64,000 nucleotides of DNA from Streptococcus suis (GCF_016743335.1 NZ_WCJE01000004.1:1-64000); one strand, 5' to 3'; positions 27,224 through 37,579 are shown, counted from the first letter of the stretch. Notes: generated from the letters alone by a model not told the origin. A program made the numbers and translations.

Positions 27224-30025
27224 ATGAAAGAGGATAAAAAGGTAGTCAAACAGGCCAGGAAAAACTTTCGAAGCAACTTAAAATCAGCTCGTATGCATTA
27301 TCGGAAAGAAGTTAGAGCCTTAGAACAGACTGTTCCTAATAAAGGACGATTTCGAAAACCAGCTAAAAATTCTCTTTTTCAGGAAAAGAAAACAGAGTTA
27401 AAACAAAATTTGCTAGGAAGCCAAAAGGAAGCAGAAGAGAAGTTCCTAAAGGAAATTACCTATGTGTCTCCTAGATTGTTGAAGGTTAAGGAAATCAAGA
27501 ACTATCGACTTCCACATGCCCAAGAACGTTTGCGGACGGCAAGAAAACATTTGTCAGAAGTGAAACTAAGTGAGAAACAAAAGGCAGTTGATTCCAAGTT
27601 TACTTTTCAAAAAGAAAATCCTTCCCTGAAGTCTCGCTTTCAGTTTCACCAAGAAAAATCATTTGATCGACTCAGTGCAGAAAAAGAAGTGAGTTCTGCC
27701 AAACGTGAAGTCAAACAACTCAAGAAAGTCCAAAAGTCAAAGAAAATCTCCACCAAGTTCAAAGTTGGATTAGGCTTAGTTACATCTGAATCGCTTGACT
27801 TGGTGGCACAGGATGATGATTTAGAAGGTTTTAGAACCTTAAAGGATACTAGTTTGAAAGCCAGACGCTATGGCAGGTTTACCTATCAAGCTGGTAAAGT
27901 GGCGGTGAAAAGTGGACAGACTGGTGTGCGTTATACAAAGACGAAAGTGGCTCATGGAAAGGAACGATTCCAGAACTTCAAAAAGGGAAAAGGATTCACA
28001 CGCCAGAAACATTTTAAACCACAAAGACGCTACCAAACCTTTTTAAAGCATGCCAGAAAGCACAGTCTAGCAGGAGTTAAGGGGATTGCCCAAGCCATTA
28101 AGGGAAGTCTGACCTTCTTTTCTGCAATTGCGGGAAATCCTTTGACTTGGATTGTCTCAGGCCTTCTCTTGATACTCCTTTTGATGATGAGCTTTTTCAT
28201 GAGTGTTTCAGGAAGCAGTATCATTCAACAAGATGAGATAGAATTGAGTAAGAGTTATACCCACATGACGTTGGAAGATGCGGAGCATACAAGAACCAAC
28301 GAAAAGGGAATTACATTTTACACTAAGATTGATGAGGTCATGGTTTACATGAATCATCAATACCAAGACTACAAGCTTGACTATTTCATGGAAGCAGGTG
28401 GTGTGACCTACAAAGCGTTTCTCAGTCAAGTGTGGACAGACTTAAATGGTGGAGATTCTATTAAATCCATGTCTGACTTATATAAAGAACCTACTTACAA
28501 GCTGTCTGATGAGGACCAGGAAGAGTTAAAGGAGTTGACAGAAGGAGGCAACTATCTAGCCCTTCAAGAATTGGACAATCCCTTTCAGGGACAGAACGAT
28601 GAGGATAGCTTAAACATGACCTACCGATATGGTTATGAGGTCATTGATGAGAAACCAACGCTTCATCACCATATCATCTTAGAAGCAAAAGAAGGTCAAG
28701 TCATTGTGGCTCCGATGGATGGCAAGGTATCTCTTGATGGAGAGAACGTTATTCTGACATCTGGTAAGGGAGTGAATAAGACCAAACTAACCTTATTTGG
28801 CATTCATACAGGTCGTGTAAGTGAACATCAACAAGTCTTGGCAGGAGACATTATTGGTCAGACCAAGGATGGAACGGGTCTAAAAGTCACCTATCAAATG
28901 GTTGATGATGACACGGATAAGTTGGTCTATGTCAATCCAGCTTTCTACTTTCCAAAAGTGATTCAGGTTCAGACCACCATTCTTCCAACTATTGGTCAGT
29001 TTGGTGGCGATGAGTTCGAGAGGGCCAAGGCGATTTATGACTATTTCAAAAGTAAAGGTGCGACCAATCAAGCTATCGCAGCCATTCTAGGAAATTGGTC
29101 GGTAGAATCCTCTATTAACCCCAAGCGTGCGGAGGGCGACTATCTATCTCCCCCGATTGGTGCAACAGACAGCTCGTGGGATGATGAGGGCTGGCTCTCA
29201 CTCAATGGTCCAACAATATACAATGGACGTTACCCCAATATTCTTAAACGTGGTTTAGGCTTAGGACAATGGACAGATACTGCAGATGGGTCACGCAGAC
29301 ATACCTTATTGCTCGAATATGCCAAAGGAAAACATCAAAAGTGGTATGACTTAGGGTTACAACTGGATTTCATGTTGCATGGGGATAGTCCTTATTACAC
29401 CAACTGGTTAAAGGACTTCTTCAAAAATTCAGGAAGTCCAGTTAGTCTTGCCCAGCTCTTTCTCATTTACTGGGAAGGAAATAGTGGTGATAAGCTGCTT
29501 GAACGACAGACACGAGCCAGTGAGTGGTATTACCAAATTGAAAAAGGCTTCAGTCAACCCAACGGTGGGACAGCACAAAGTGATCCAAAAGCACTTGAAG
29601 CTGTACGAGGAGACCTCTTTGAAAACTCTATTCCAGGAGGTGGCGACGGTATGGGCTATGCTTACGGCCAATGTACTTGGGGAGTCGCAGCCCGTATCAA
29701 TCAACTGGGTCTAAAACTCAAAGGTAAAAATGGTGAGAAGATTCCAATTATCAGTACCATGGGCAATGGCCAAGATTGGGTGCGTACAGCCGCAAGTCTC
29801 GGTGGTGAAACTGGAACAAGTCCGCAAGCAGGAGCTATACTCTCATTTGCGGGTGGAGGACATGGCACACCAGCAGAATATGGACATGTGGCTTTCGTCG
29901 AAAAAGTCTACCCAGATGGCTCATTCCTTATCTCCGAAACCAACTACAATGGCAATCCCAACTACACCTTCCGTAAATTATCTGGAGTGGATAGTAGTTT
30001 GAGTTTTGCTTATACGACGAAATAA
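27224..30025 (+). CDS. Conjugation cell-wall hydrolase with lysozyme and CHAP domains
   Basis: A 933-residue protein that would open peptidoglycan for the T4SS channel. Residues 1-290 are very basic and partly coiled-coil (cytoplasmic), about 300-328 form one membrane helix. About 486-560 resembles a degenerate M23 peptidase (APMDGKV, AGDIIGQ) without the metal histidines. About 597-740 fits a phage-tail-type lysozyme (GNWSVESSINP with the catalytic-type Glu). About 809-925 is a CHAP domain with Cys near residue 816 (YGQCTWG) and His near residue 887 (YGHVAF). It follows virB4 by 1 bp. Confidence 0.88.
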   Translation: MKEDKKVVKQARKNFRSNLKSARMHYRKEVRALEQTVPNKGRFRKPAKNSLFQEKKTELKQNLLGSQKEAEEKFLKEITYVSPRLLKVKEIKNYRLPHAQERLRTARKHLSEVKLSEKQKAVDSKFTFQKENPSLKSRFQFHQEKSFDRLSAEKEVSSAKREVKQLKKVQKSKKISTKFKVGLGLVTSESLDLVAQDDDLEGFRTLKDTSLKARRYGRFTYQAGKVAVKSGQTGVRYTKTKVAHGKERFQNFKKGKGFTRQKHFKPQRRYQTFLKHARKHSLAGVKGIAQAIKGSLTFFSAIAGNPLTWIVSGLLLILLLMMSFFMSVSGSSIIQQDEIELSKSYTHMTLEDAEHTRTNEKGITFYTKIDEVMVYMNHQYQDYKLDYFMEAGGVTYKAFLSQVWTDLNGGDSIKSMSDLYKEPTYKLSDEDQEELKELTEGGNYLALQELDNPFQGQNDEDSLNMTYRYGYEVIDEKPTLHHHIILEAKEGQVIVAPMDGKVSLDGENVILTSGKGVNKTKLTLFGIHTGRVSEHQQVLAGDIIGQTKDGTGLKVTYQMVDDDTDKLVYVNPAFYFPKVIQVQTTILPTIGQFGGDEFERAKAIYDYFKSKGATNQAIAAILGNWSVESSINPKRAEGDYLSPPIGATDSSWDDEGWLSLNGPTIYNGRYPNILKRGLGLGQWTDTADGSRRHTLLLEYAKGKHQKWYDLGLQLDFMLHGDSPYYTNWLKDFFKNSGSPVSLAQLFLIYWEGNSGDKLLERQTRASEWYYQIEKGFSQPNGGTAQSDPKALEAVRGDLFENSIPGGGDGMGYAYGQCTWGVAARINQLGLKLKGKNGEKIPIISTMGNGQDWVRTAASLGGETGTSPQAGAILSFAGGGHGTPAEYGHVAFVEKVYPDGSFLISETNYNGNPNYTFRKLSGVDSSLSFAYTTK

Positions 30026-30040
30026 TCTCCAGAAAGATAG

Positions 30041-30080
30041 TTGTCGTTTTGTCCCAAATATTGTATAATATTTGGGACAA
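30041..30080 (+). promoter_or_regulatory. AbiE promoter with overlapping operator palindrome
   Basis: TTGTCG (30041-30046), 17 bp, TATAAT (30064-30069). A perfect 14-bp inverted repeat, arms 30049-30062 and 30067-30080, straddles the -10 box. AbiEi-type antitoxins repress their own promoter by binding inverted repeats, so this is the likely operator. Confidence 0.8.
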
Positions 30081-30092
30081 GGTGGTGAGAAA

Positions 30093-30695
30093 TTGAGTAA
30101 CATAAAGGCTAAAATTAATAGTAAGATTGATAATTTACCAGACGGCGCAGTCTTTATTTCAAATGATTTTTTAGAGCTCGCTGATTATGAGACTATTAGA
30201 AAAAACTTGAATCGATTTGTTAACGATGGAACGATTCAGCGTATTGTAAACGGTGTGTATTACAAACCAAGGTTTATTGAGTTGATTGGGGAATTTGAGT
30301 CTCCTTCAATAAATGAAGTGGCTATTGCCATTGCTAGAAAATACAATTGGACAATTGCACCCTCAGGGAACACAGCTCTAAATTTATTAGGGTTGTCAAC
30401 ACAAGTTCCAGCTCAATGGACTTATATTTCTGATGGACGGTATGTAAATTTTTTAATTGGAAATACGAAACTAGTGTTCAAGCGAACAACAAATAGTACC
30501 ATTTCAAATATGTCACAATTAACTGCACTAGTTATTCAAGCCATCAAAGCTATTGGAAAAGATAATATTTCAAAAGAACAGATTCTTTATCTTAAAAATA
30601 GGTTAACTAAAAGTGATAAAGAGAAACTTCTTGAGGAAGGCAAGACTACCAGTGCATGGATTTATAAAATCTTGAAAAAAATAGGAGAATCCTAA
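30093..30695 (+). CDS. AbiEi-like antitoxin (DUF6088)
   Basis: A 200-residue protein with an N-terminal winged-helix domain (residues about 10-65) and a C-terminal antitoxin domain. It pairs with the nucleotidyltransferase toxin downstream, 2 bp away. The TTG at 30093 is preferred as start: AAGGTGG lies 8 bp before it, while an upstream TTG at 30072 lies inside the operator. The family neutralises AbiEii without direct binding (type IV) and autoregulates. On an ICE the pair can both stabilise the element and abort phage infection. Confidence 0.8.
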   Translation: MSNIKAKINSKIDNLPDGAVFISNDFLELADYETIRKNLNRFVNDGTIQRIVNGVYYKPRFIELIGEFESPSINEVAIAIARKYNWTIAPSGNTALNLLGLSTQVPAQWTYISDGRYVNFLIGNTKLVFKRTTNSTISNMSQLTALVIQAIKAIGKDNISKEQILYLKNRLTKSDKEKLLEEGKTTSAWIYKILKKIGES

Positions 30696-30697
30696 AG

Positions 30698-31696
30698 ATG
30701 CTAGAATTTAAAAAAATATCCAAAGAAGACCTTCAAGCCATTATTAGAAATGCTGCGGAGAGACTTGGTATCAATGAAGTGATCGTTGAGAAAGACTATT
30801 GGGTTTGTTTCGTACTCAACTATCTCTTTACAAAGAGTGAATGGAAGGAGGCTTTTACATTTAAAGGGGGGACAAGTCTTTCTAAGTGCTATGATTTAAT
30901 TAAGCGATTCTCAGAAGATATTGATTTAATCTTGGATTGGCAGGTGATTGGATATGGTAAAGACGAACCGTGGCATTCCCGATCAAATACGCAACAGGAC
31001 AAGTTCAATAAGGAATCAAATTTAAAAGCAGAAGACTTTCTTGTGAATTCGTTAATTCCACAGATGAGGTTAGATTTTGCGAAACTGATTGAAGATGATT
31101 TTCAAGTTAGTATAGATGTAAAAGACCCACAAACAGTGCTTTTTGAGTATCCGACAAGTTTCCGATCAGAGTATGTGAAGCAAGTCATTCGCTTAGAAAT
31201 TGGTGCTCTAGCTGCCTGGACACCCTCTGAAATGGTAGAGATTACTCCTGATTTATACAAGATTTACCCGATGTTATTTGTGGGAGATAGTATTTCAGTT
31301 AGGACTGTTTTACCTGAGAGAACCTTTTGGGAAAAAGCTACAATTTTACATCATGAGGCAAATAGACCAGCAGATAGTAAAATCCCTATACGCTATGCAC
31401 GACATTATTACGATATTTACTGTCTTGCCCATTCGATTTATAAGAATAGAGCCTTTATGAATCAAGAGTTATTGGAGAAAGTTGTTTCATTTAAGGAAAA
31501 ATTTTATCCTCGAAAATGGGCAAATTATGAAGACGCAACTATTGAAAGAATCAGATTACTTCCAGACGATTACAGATTGAATGAAATTGAATCAGATTAC
31601 AACCAGATGAAAGAAATGTTTTATGGGTCTGTGCCATCATTTGAAGAGGTGTTAACAACTATCGCTAATTTAGAAAAAGAAATCCATAAACTTTAG
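30698..31696 (+). CDS. AbiEii-type nucleotidyltransferase toxin
   Basis: A 332-residue protein of the AbiEii/DUF1814 family. The nucleotidyltransferase motif FKGGTSLSKCYDL is near residue 59, followed by RFSEDIDLIL with the acidic pair near residue 75, and the conserved ARHYYDIYCL near residue 230. Related toxins transfer nucleotides to tRNA acceptor ends and block translation. It is co-transcribed with the antitoxin and ends at a terminator. Confidence 0.87.
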   Translation: MLEFKKISKEDLQAIIRNAAERLGINEVIVEKDYWVCFVLNYLFTKSEWKEAFTFKGGTSLSKCYDLIKRFSEDIDLILDWQVIGYGKDEPWHSRSNTQQDKFNKESNLKAEDFLVNSLIPQMRLDFAKLIEDDFQVSIDVKDPQTVLFEYPTSFRSEYVKQVIRLEIGALAAWTPSEMVEITPDLYKIYPMLFVGDSISVRTVLPERTFWEKATILHHEANRPADSKIPIRYARHYYDIYCLAHSIYKNRAFMNQELLEKVVSFKEKFYPRKWANYEDATIERIRLLPDDYRLNEIESDYNQMKEMFYGSVPSFEEVLTTIANLEKEIHKL

Positions 31697-31713
31697 ACAT
31701 CAATTATTTTAGT

Positions 31714-31740
31714 CATCCACTTTTATGGGTGGCTTTTTTC
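31714..31740 (+). terminator. Terminator of the abiE pair
   Basis: CATCCA (31714-31719), loop CTTTTA, TGGGTG (31726-31731; one G-U pair), then six T. The 210 bp to the adhesin start (31741-31951) holds no other gene; an AT-rich promoter region for the adhesin is expected there. Confidence 0.7.
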
Positions 31741-31951
31741 TTTTCACTGAACTTAATGTGATAACAAAATCAAGCCTTCTTTTTTATGATTGTATTGAAC
31801 TTGGGCTACGAGCTGTACAAAAAAGAGAGTTTCTCCTAGAACGGAAAGTTCTTCGTCAAAACTCCTATTTTTGTCGTGCTCGCTTAACGCCCTCGTATCT
31901 AATAAAGAGTGACAGTTTGTTGCTACAGAAAAAAGAAAAGAAGGACACTTT

Positions 31952-34900
31952 ATGACCAAAACATGTAATCATCACTTTCTTGTCAATCAGGAAAAAGGCG
32001 AGAAACACGTCTTTCGTAAGAGTAAAAAATATCGGACGTTATGTTCGGTTGCCCTTGGAACCATGGTAACCGCTGTTGTTGCTTGGGGAGGCACGGTTGC
32101 ACATGCTGATGAAGTTACCCCATCAGTTGATACAACCATTCAACGAACGGAGAATCCAGCCACAAATTTACCAGAAGCACAACCAACCCCTGTTTCTGAA
32201 CAAACTGAAAGTTTAGTCTCAACAGGTCAATCCAATGGAGCGATTGCTGTCACCGTACCACATGATACGGTAACACAAGCGGTTGAAGAGGCAAAGGCTG
32301 AAGGTGTTTCTACAGTGGAAGATAGTCCAATGGATTTGGGAAATACAACTTCAGCGTCAGAGACCACCCAACAAATTTCAAAAGCTGAAGCAGATGCCCA
32401 AAACCAAGTTGCGGCTATCAATGAAGTTACTGAATCCTACAAAGCTGACAAAGCAGCTTATGTGGATGAAAAAGCTCGCATTGAACAAGAAAATAAGGAG
32501 CTGACACAGGCCTACGAAGGGGCCAATCTAATTGGTAAAGAGACAAATACTTGGGTTGAAGCCAAAGTCAATGACCTAAAATCCCAGTATGCAGATGCTG
32601 ATGTGACAGTAAAAGAACAAGTAGTTTCATCAGGAAATGGGACATCTGTCCTTGACTATACTAACTATGGCAAGGCTGTTGAAACCATTCAATCAACTAA
32701 TGAACAAGCTGTGGCAGATTATCTAACAAAGAAAACCAAGGCAGATGAAATTGTTGCGAAAAACCAAGTCATTCAAAAAGAAAATGAAGCTGGACTTGCT
32801 AAGGTAAAAGCAGATAACGAAGCCATTGAAAGGCGTAATCAGGCAGGTCAAGCAGCTGTAGATTCTGAAAACCAAGCCGGTCAAGCTGCGGTAGATAAAT
32901 CTAATCAAGAGAAACAAAAATTAGCTTCAGACCGAGCAGCTGAGATTGAAGCTATAACCAAACGCAATCAAGAAAAAGAAGAAGCCGCAAGAAAAGAAAA
33001 TGAAGCGATTGATGCCTATAATGCGAAAGAATTGGAACGCTATCAACGTGACTTGGCCGAGATTTCAAAAGGCGAAGAAGGCTATATTTCTGAAGCCCTT
33101 GCTCAAGCTCTAAATCTCAATAACGGTGAACCACAAGCACAACATGGGGCCATTACCCGAAATCCTGATCAGATTATTTCAACTGGGGATGCTATGCTTG
33201 GGGGCTACTCAAGAATTTTGGATTCAACAGGATTCTTTGTTTATGATAGCTTCAAAACAGGTGAGACCCTCAGTTTTAATTATCAAAATCTTCAAAATGC
33301 ACGATTTGATGGCAAAAAGATTAGTCGTGTGAGTTACGATATTACCAATCTTGTGTCACCAGCTGGAACCAATTCCGTAAAATTGGTTGTACCAAACGAT
33401 CCTACCGAGGGCTTTATTGCCTATCGAAATGATGGAAATGGGGACTGGCGAACAGACAAGATGGAGTTTCGTGTAGTTGCCAAGTATTTCTTGGAAGACG
33501 GATCGCAAGTTACCTTCTCTAAAGAAAAACCAGGTGTCTTCACGCATTCTTCCCTCAATCATAATGACATTGGTCTAGAATATGTTAAAGATTCATCTGG
33601 GAAATTTGTGCCGATTAATGGCTCAACCGTTCAGGTGACTAATGAAGGTCTAGCACGATCTTTGGGTTCCAACCGTGCAAGCGATTTGAATTTACCTGAA
33701 GAATGGGATACGACCTCTAGTCGCTATGCTTATAAAGGAGCAATTGTCTCAACGGTCACATCAGACAATACCTATATAGTCACCTTTGGCCAAGGCGATA
33801 TGCCTCAGAATGTTGGCTTGTCTTACTGGTTTGCCTTGAATACCCTACCAGTGGCACGTACAGTAACACCTTATAGTCCCAAACCTCATGTAACGGTGGA
33901 ACTTGAACCCGTTCCAGAACCTATTACGGTAACACCAGATGTCTATACACCAAAAACATTTACACCAGAAAAGCCTGTAACCTTCACGCCAAAGCCTTTG
34001 GAAGAAGTAGTGCAGCCTAGTCTAACTTTGACCAAGGTAACCTTACCTGTCAAACCTATTCCAAAAGAACTTCCAACGCCACCACAAGTACCGACTGTCC
34101 ATTATCATGCGTACCGTTTGACGACAACTCCAGAGATTATGAAAGAAGTGGTCAATAGTGACCAAGCTAATCTTCATGAGAAAACTGTCGCGAAAGATTC
34201 AACGGTGATTTATCCCTTAACAGTTGATGCCTTATCGTCCAATCGTGCTCAAACGACTAGTCTCATTTTTGAGGACTACTTGCCTGCTGGTTACCTGTTT
34301 GATAAGGAAACAACACAAAAAGAGAATGAAAACTATGTCCTTAGCTTTGATGAGACTAAGAATTTTGTGACCTTGACCGCAAAGGAAAACTTGTTGCAGG
34401 AGGTGAATAAAGATTTAACCAAGGTTTATCAATTGACCGCCCCAAAACTCTATGGTTCTGTTCAAAATGATGGGGCAACCTATTCCAATAGTTACAAACT
34501 CCTTTTGAACAAGGGCACAACAAATGCTTATACAGTCACTTCAAATATTGTGACGGTACGTACACCAGGTGATGGGGAGACAACTACACCTATTACACCT
34601 GATAAGAACAATGAAAATGCGAATGGTGTTCTCATTAACGATACGGTCGTAGCTCTTGGTACAACCAACCACTACCGATTGACTTGGGATTTGGACCAGT
34701 ATCAGGGAGATCGTTCTGCTAAAGAGACAATTGCACGAGGCTTCTTCTTTGTGGACGATTACCCAGAGGAAGTGCTTGATGTGGTGGAAAATGGCACGGC
34801 TGTTACAACCCTTGATGGTCAGAATGTATCAGGAATAACGGTTAAAACCTATGCTTCGTTAAATGAAGCACCTAAAGACCTTCAAGATAAATTGGCTCGT

Positions 34901-36850
34901 GCTAAGATTACACCAACAGGTGCCTTTCAAGTCTTTTTGCCCGATGACAACCAAGTCTTTTATGACCAGTATGTCAAAACAGGTACATCTTTAGCTTTAC
35001 TGATCAAAATGACGGTTAAAGATAGTCTCTATGGTCAGACAAAGACCTATACAAACAAGGCCTACCAAGTGGATTTCGGCAATGGCTATGAAACCAAGGA
35101 AGTGTCCAACACCCTTGTTACTCCAGAACCTAAGAAACAAAACCTCAATAAAGACAAAGTGGACATCAATGGGAAGCCAATGCTAGTGGGAACTCAAAAT
35201 CACTATACTCTCTCATGGGACTTGGACCAATACCGAGGGATTAAAGCAGACAACTCTCAGATTGCACAAGGTTTTTACTTTGTGGATGATTATCCAGAAG
35301 AAGCTTTATTGCCAGATGAAACAGCTATTCAGGTTATCACATCTGATGGTAAAACAGTTTCAGGAATCACGGTGAAGTCTTATTCTCAATTATCAGAAGC
35401 TCCTAACTCCTTACAAGCAGCCCTTTCTAAACGAAAGATTCAGCCTAAAGGAGCTTTCCAAGTTTTCATTCCTGAAGACCCACAAGCCTTCTATAACTCT
35501 TATGTGACCAAGGGGGAGAATATTACTATTGTCACTCCGATGACGGTTTTGGAAACCATGATTAATTCAGGGAAGTCTTATGAAAACGTGGCCTATCAGG
35601 TGGATTTTGGACAAGCTTATGAAACTAATACGGTGACCAATTTTGTCCCTAAAGTAACTCCACATAAGTCTAATACCAATCAAGAAGGCATTTTAATTGA
35701 TGGAAAGACTGTCCTTCCGAATACGGTCAATTATTACAAAATTGTCTTGGATTACAGTCAATACAAGGATATGGTCGTGACGGATGATGTTCTTGCCAAG
35801 GGATTTTACATGGTAGACGATTACCCAGAAGAAGCCCTTACCCTAAATCCTGATGGCATTCAAGTTTTGGATAAGGATGGCAATCGTGTATCTGGTATCT
35901 CTGTCAGCACCTACGCTAGTTTGTCAGAAGCTCCGAAAGTTGTTCAAGATGCCATGGCTAAACGTCAGTTTACACCTAAAGGAGCCATTCAAGTTCTTAG
36001 TAGCGATGATCCCAAAACCTTTTATGATACCTATGTGAAGACTGGTCAAACCTTAGTTGTCACCCTTCCGATGACGGTTAAAAATGAGCTGACCAAAACA
36101 GGTGGTCAGTATGAAAATACAGCCTATCAAATTGATTTTGGCTTGGCTTATGTGACGGAAACAGTGGTCAATAATGTTCCCAAACTGGACCCACAAAAAG
36201 ATGTGGTGATTGACTTGTCTCATAAAAATAACAGCCTTGATGGGAAAGAAGTGGCCTTGAATCAAATCTTTAACTATCGCTTAGTTGGAGCGATGATTCC
36301 AAGCAATCGTGCGACTGATTTATTTGAATATGGTTTTGAAGATAACTATGATGAAAAGCATGATGAGTACAATGGTGTTTATCGCAGCTATCTGATGACG
36401 GATATCACCCTCAAAGACGGTTCTGTCTTAAAAGAAGGAACGGAAGTCACGAAATATACCTTACAACAGGTAGATACAGAAAATGGCCTCGTGTCAATTT
36501 CATTTGATAAAGCCTTCTTAGAGACTATCTCTGATGATTCAGCCTTTCAGGCAGATGTTTACCTTCAGATGAAACGGATTGCGGCTGGTCAGGTGGAGAA
36601 TACCTATCTCCATACAGTGAATAGCTATGTCATTAGCTCAAATACAGTTGTAACATATACACCTCAACCTCAAGAACCAAGTCCAAATCAACCCACACCA
36701 CCTCAACCACCAATTGAGACTATTGAACCGCCTGTTCCAGCAAGCGTTTTGCCAAATACAGGGGAACAAGAATCACTTTTGGGCTTGATTGGAGCTGGTA
36801 TTCTACTTGGTACGGCTTATGGACTGAAGAAAAAGGAGGAGAATAGATGA
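31952..36850 (+). CDS. Antigen I/II family surface adhesin, LPxTG-anchored
   Basis: A 1,632-residue cell-wall protein. Residues 1-50 form a long signal with KSKKYRTLCSVALG and cleavage near AHAD. Residues about 130-380 are an Ala-rich alpha-helical stalk; about 385-630 a GbpC-type globular V domain (lectin-like ligand binding); about 630-715 Pro-rich repeats. About 715-1570 hold C-terminal adhesive domains, including three repeats of about 177 residues, each with FVDDYPEE (near 930, 1107, 1283) and of the isopeptide-stabilised type. It ends with LPNTG, a membrane helix and KKKEENR for sortase. The family binds salivary agglutinin, fibronectin and other bacteria. It is ICE cargo, coupled to the next gene. 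Confidence 0.92.
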   Translation: MTKTCNHHFLVNQEKGEKHVFRKSKKYRTLCSVALGTMVTAVVAWGGTVAHADEVTPSVDTTIQRTENPATNLPEAQPTPVSEQTESLVSTGQSNGAIAVTVPHDTVTQAVEEAKAEGVSTVEDSPMDLGNTTSASETTQQISKAEADAQNQVAAINEVTESYKADKAAYVDEKARIEQENKELTQAYEGANLIGKETNTWVEAKVNDLKSQYADADVTVKEQVVSSGNGTSVLDYTNYGKAVETIQSTNEQAVADYLTKKTKADEIVAKNQVIQKENEAGLAKVKADNEAIERRNQAGQAAVDSENQAGQAAVDKSNQEKQKLASDRAAEIEAITKRNQEKEEAARKENEAIDAYNAKELERYQRDLAEISKGEEGYISEALAQALNLNNGEPQAQHGAITRNPDQIISTGDAMLGGYSRILDSTGFFVYDSFKTGETLSFNYQNLQNARFDGKKISRVSYDITNLVSPAGTNSVKLVVPNDPTEGFIAYRNDGNGDWRTDKMEFRVVAKYFLEDGSQVTFSKEKPGVFTHSSLNHNDIGLEYVKDSSGKFVPINGSTVQVTNEGLARSLGSNRASDLNLPEEWDTTSSRYAYKGAIVSTVTSDNTYIVTFGQGDMPQNVGLSYWFALNTLPVARTVTPYSPKPHVTVELEPVPEPITVTPDVYTPKTFTPEKPVTFTPKPLEEVVQPSLTLTKVTLPVKPIPKELPTPPQVPTVHYHAYRLTTTPEIMKEVVNSDQANLHEKTVAKDSTVIYPLTVDALSSNRAQTTSLIFEDYLPAGYLFDKETTQKENENYVLSFDETKNFVTLTAKENLLQEVNKDLTKVYQLTAPKLYGSVQNDGATYSNSYKLLLNKGTTNAYTVTSNIVTVRTPGDGETTTPITPDKNNENANGVLINDTVVALGTTNHYRLTWDLDQYQGDRSAKETIARGFFFVDDYPEEVLDVVENGTAVTTLDGQNVSGITVKTYASLNEAPKDLQDKLARAKITPTGAFQVFLPDDNQVFYDQYVKTGTSLALLIKMTVKDSLYGQTKTYTNKAYQVDFGNGYETKEVSNTLVTPEPKKQNLNKDKVDINGKPMLVGTQNHYTLSWDLDQYRGIKADNSQIAQGFYFVDDYPEEALLPDETAIQVITSDGKTVSGITVKSYSQLSEAPNSLQAALSKRKIQPKGAFQVFIPEDPQAFYNSYVTKGENITIVTPMTVLETMINSGKSYENVAYQVDFGQAYETNTVTNFVPKVTPHKSNTNQEGILIDGKTVLPNTVNYYKIVLDYSQYKDMVVTDDVLAKGFYMVDDYPEEALTLNPDGIQVLDKDGNRVSGISVSTYASLSEAPKVVQDAMAKRQFTPKGAIQVLSSDDPKTFYDTYVKTGQTLVVTLPMTVKNELTKTGGQYENTAYQIDFGLAYVTETVVNNVPKLDPQKDVVIDLSHKNNSLDGKEVALNQIFNYRLVGAMIPSNRATDLFEYGFEDNYDEKHDEYNGVYRSYLMTDITLKDGSVLKEGTEVTKYTLQQVDTENGLVSISFDKAFLETISDDSAFQADVYLQMKRIAAGQVENTYLHTVNSYVISSNTVVTYTPQPQEPSPNQPTPPQPPIETIEPPVPASVLPNTGEQESLLGLIGAGILLGTAYGLKKKEENR

Positions 36851-37038
36851 ATCCGAAAACCATTTATGAAAAGGATTCAGACCATGATGGTTTGACAGAC
36901 GCTCAGGAACTAGATTTAGGAACCAATCCATATGCTATTGATACAGATGGTGATGGTCAAGCTGATTTAGAAGAGCTACAATCTGGACATTCACCACTAG
37001 TCCCACAAAAGGAGTTGTGTGATGGCTTGGAACTTTGA
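36847..37038 (+). CDS. Small calcium-binding-repeat protein
   Basis: A 63-residue protein overlapping the adhesin stop by 4 bp (ATGA). It holds two thrombospondin type 3-like calcium loops, DSDHDGLTDAQE and DTDGDGQADLEE. It has no signal peptide, so it may act in the cytoplasm or be the remnant of a longer exported protein. Overlaps the next gene by 17 bp. Confidence 0.7.
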   Translation: MNPKTIYEKDSDHDGLTDAQELDLGTNPYAIDTDGDGQADLEELQSGHSPLVPQKELCDGLEL

Positions 37039-37573
37039 CACCATGAAAGAGGCTTTGTCTGAAATGGAGAAGGATGATTACCAAGAGTTTATCAAAGCCT
37101 TTCTCTCATTGGAATTAAGTATTTCTGATAGAACAATTATTAATCAGGTTTATCAAGATTATATGGATGAAGATGACTTGTCCTTGGTTAGCGATGAACT
37201 AAGAGTCAAAGTGGATGATTACCAGGATGAGGTGCAAGCAGATATTACGGATATTCTTGAAAAATTGTATGGCACAGGCGAGGGTACTAGTTTTATCATG
37301 GATGTCATGTCTTCGAATAGTCTTTCTGACACGATGGATCAATATGAAATTTTGGATAGTGAAGACTATTCCTTAATCGGTCTTGAAACCTTACATGCTA
37401 TGATTCAACAGGACTTAGCCATTTCCAGTCAGGATTATTTTGGCGACTTGGTTCACCTAGCTTTGCAGAAAGAGTTACTAGACCAGAAAAGTCATTTCTT
37501 ACAACACTATGTGGCGACTGTAATGGAAGGTATTCCACAAGAAAAAGACCAACGAGCCTTGGTCCTAGACTAA
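37022..37573 (+). CDS. Acidic helical ICE protein of unknown function
   Basis: A 183-residue, strongly acidic, all-helical protein without membrane segments. Start at 37022 follows AAGGAG. Family not recognised. It is coupled to the calcium-loop gene and closes the adhesin operon, before a terminator. A DNA-mimic or regulatory role is conceivable from the charge but unsupported. Confidence 0.65.
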   Translation: MAWNFDTMKEALSEMEKDDYQEFIKAFLSLELSISDRTIINQVYQDYMDEDDLSLVSDELRVKVDDYQDEVQADITDILEKLYGTGEGTSFIMDVMSSNSLSDTMDQYEILDSEDYSLIGLETLHAMIQQDLAISSQDYFGDLVHLALQKELLDQKSHFLQHYVATVMEGIPQEKDQRALVLD

Positions 37574-37579
37574 AACGAA

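Noticed and set aside
31725..31955. 76-codon frame between abiEii and the adhesin
   Set aside because: It begins inside a terminator, lacks a ribosome site and overlaps the adhesin's own leader; no recognisable protein content.
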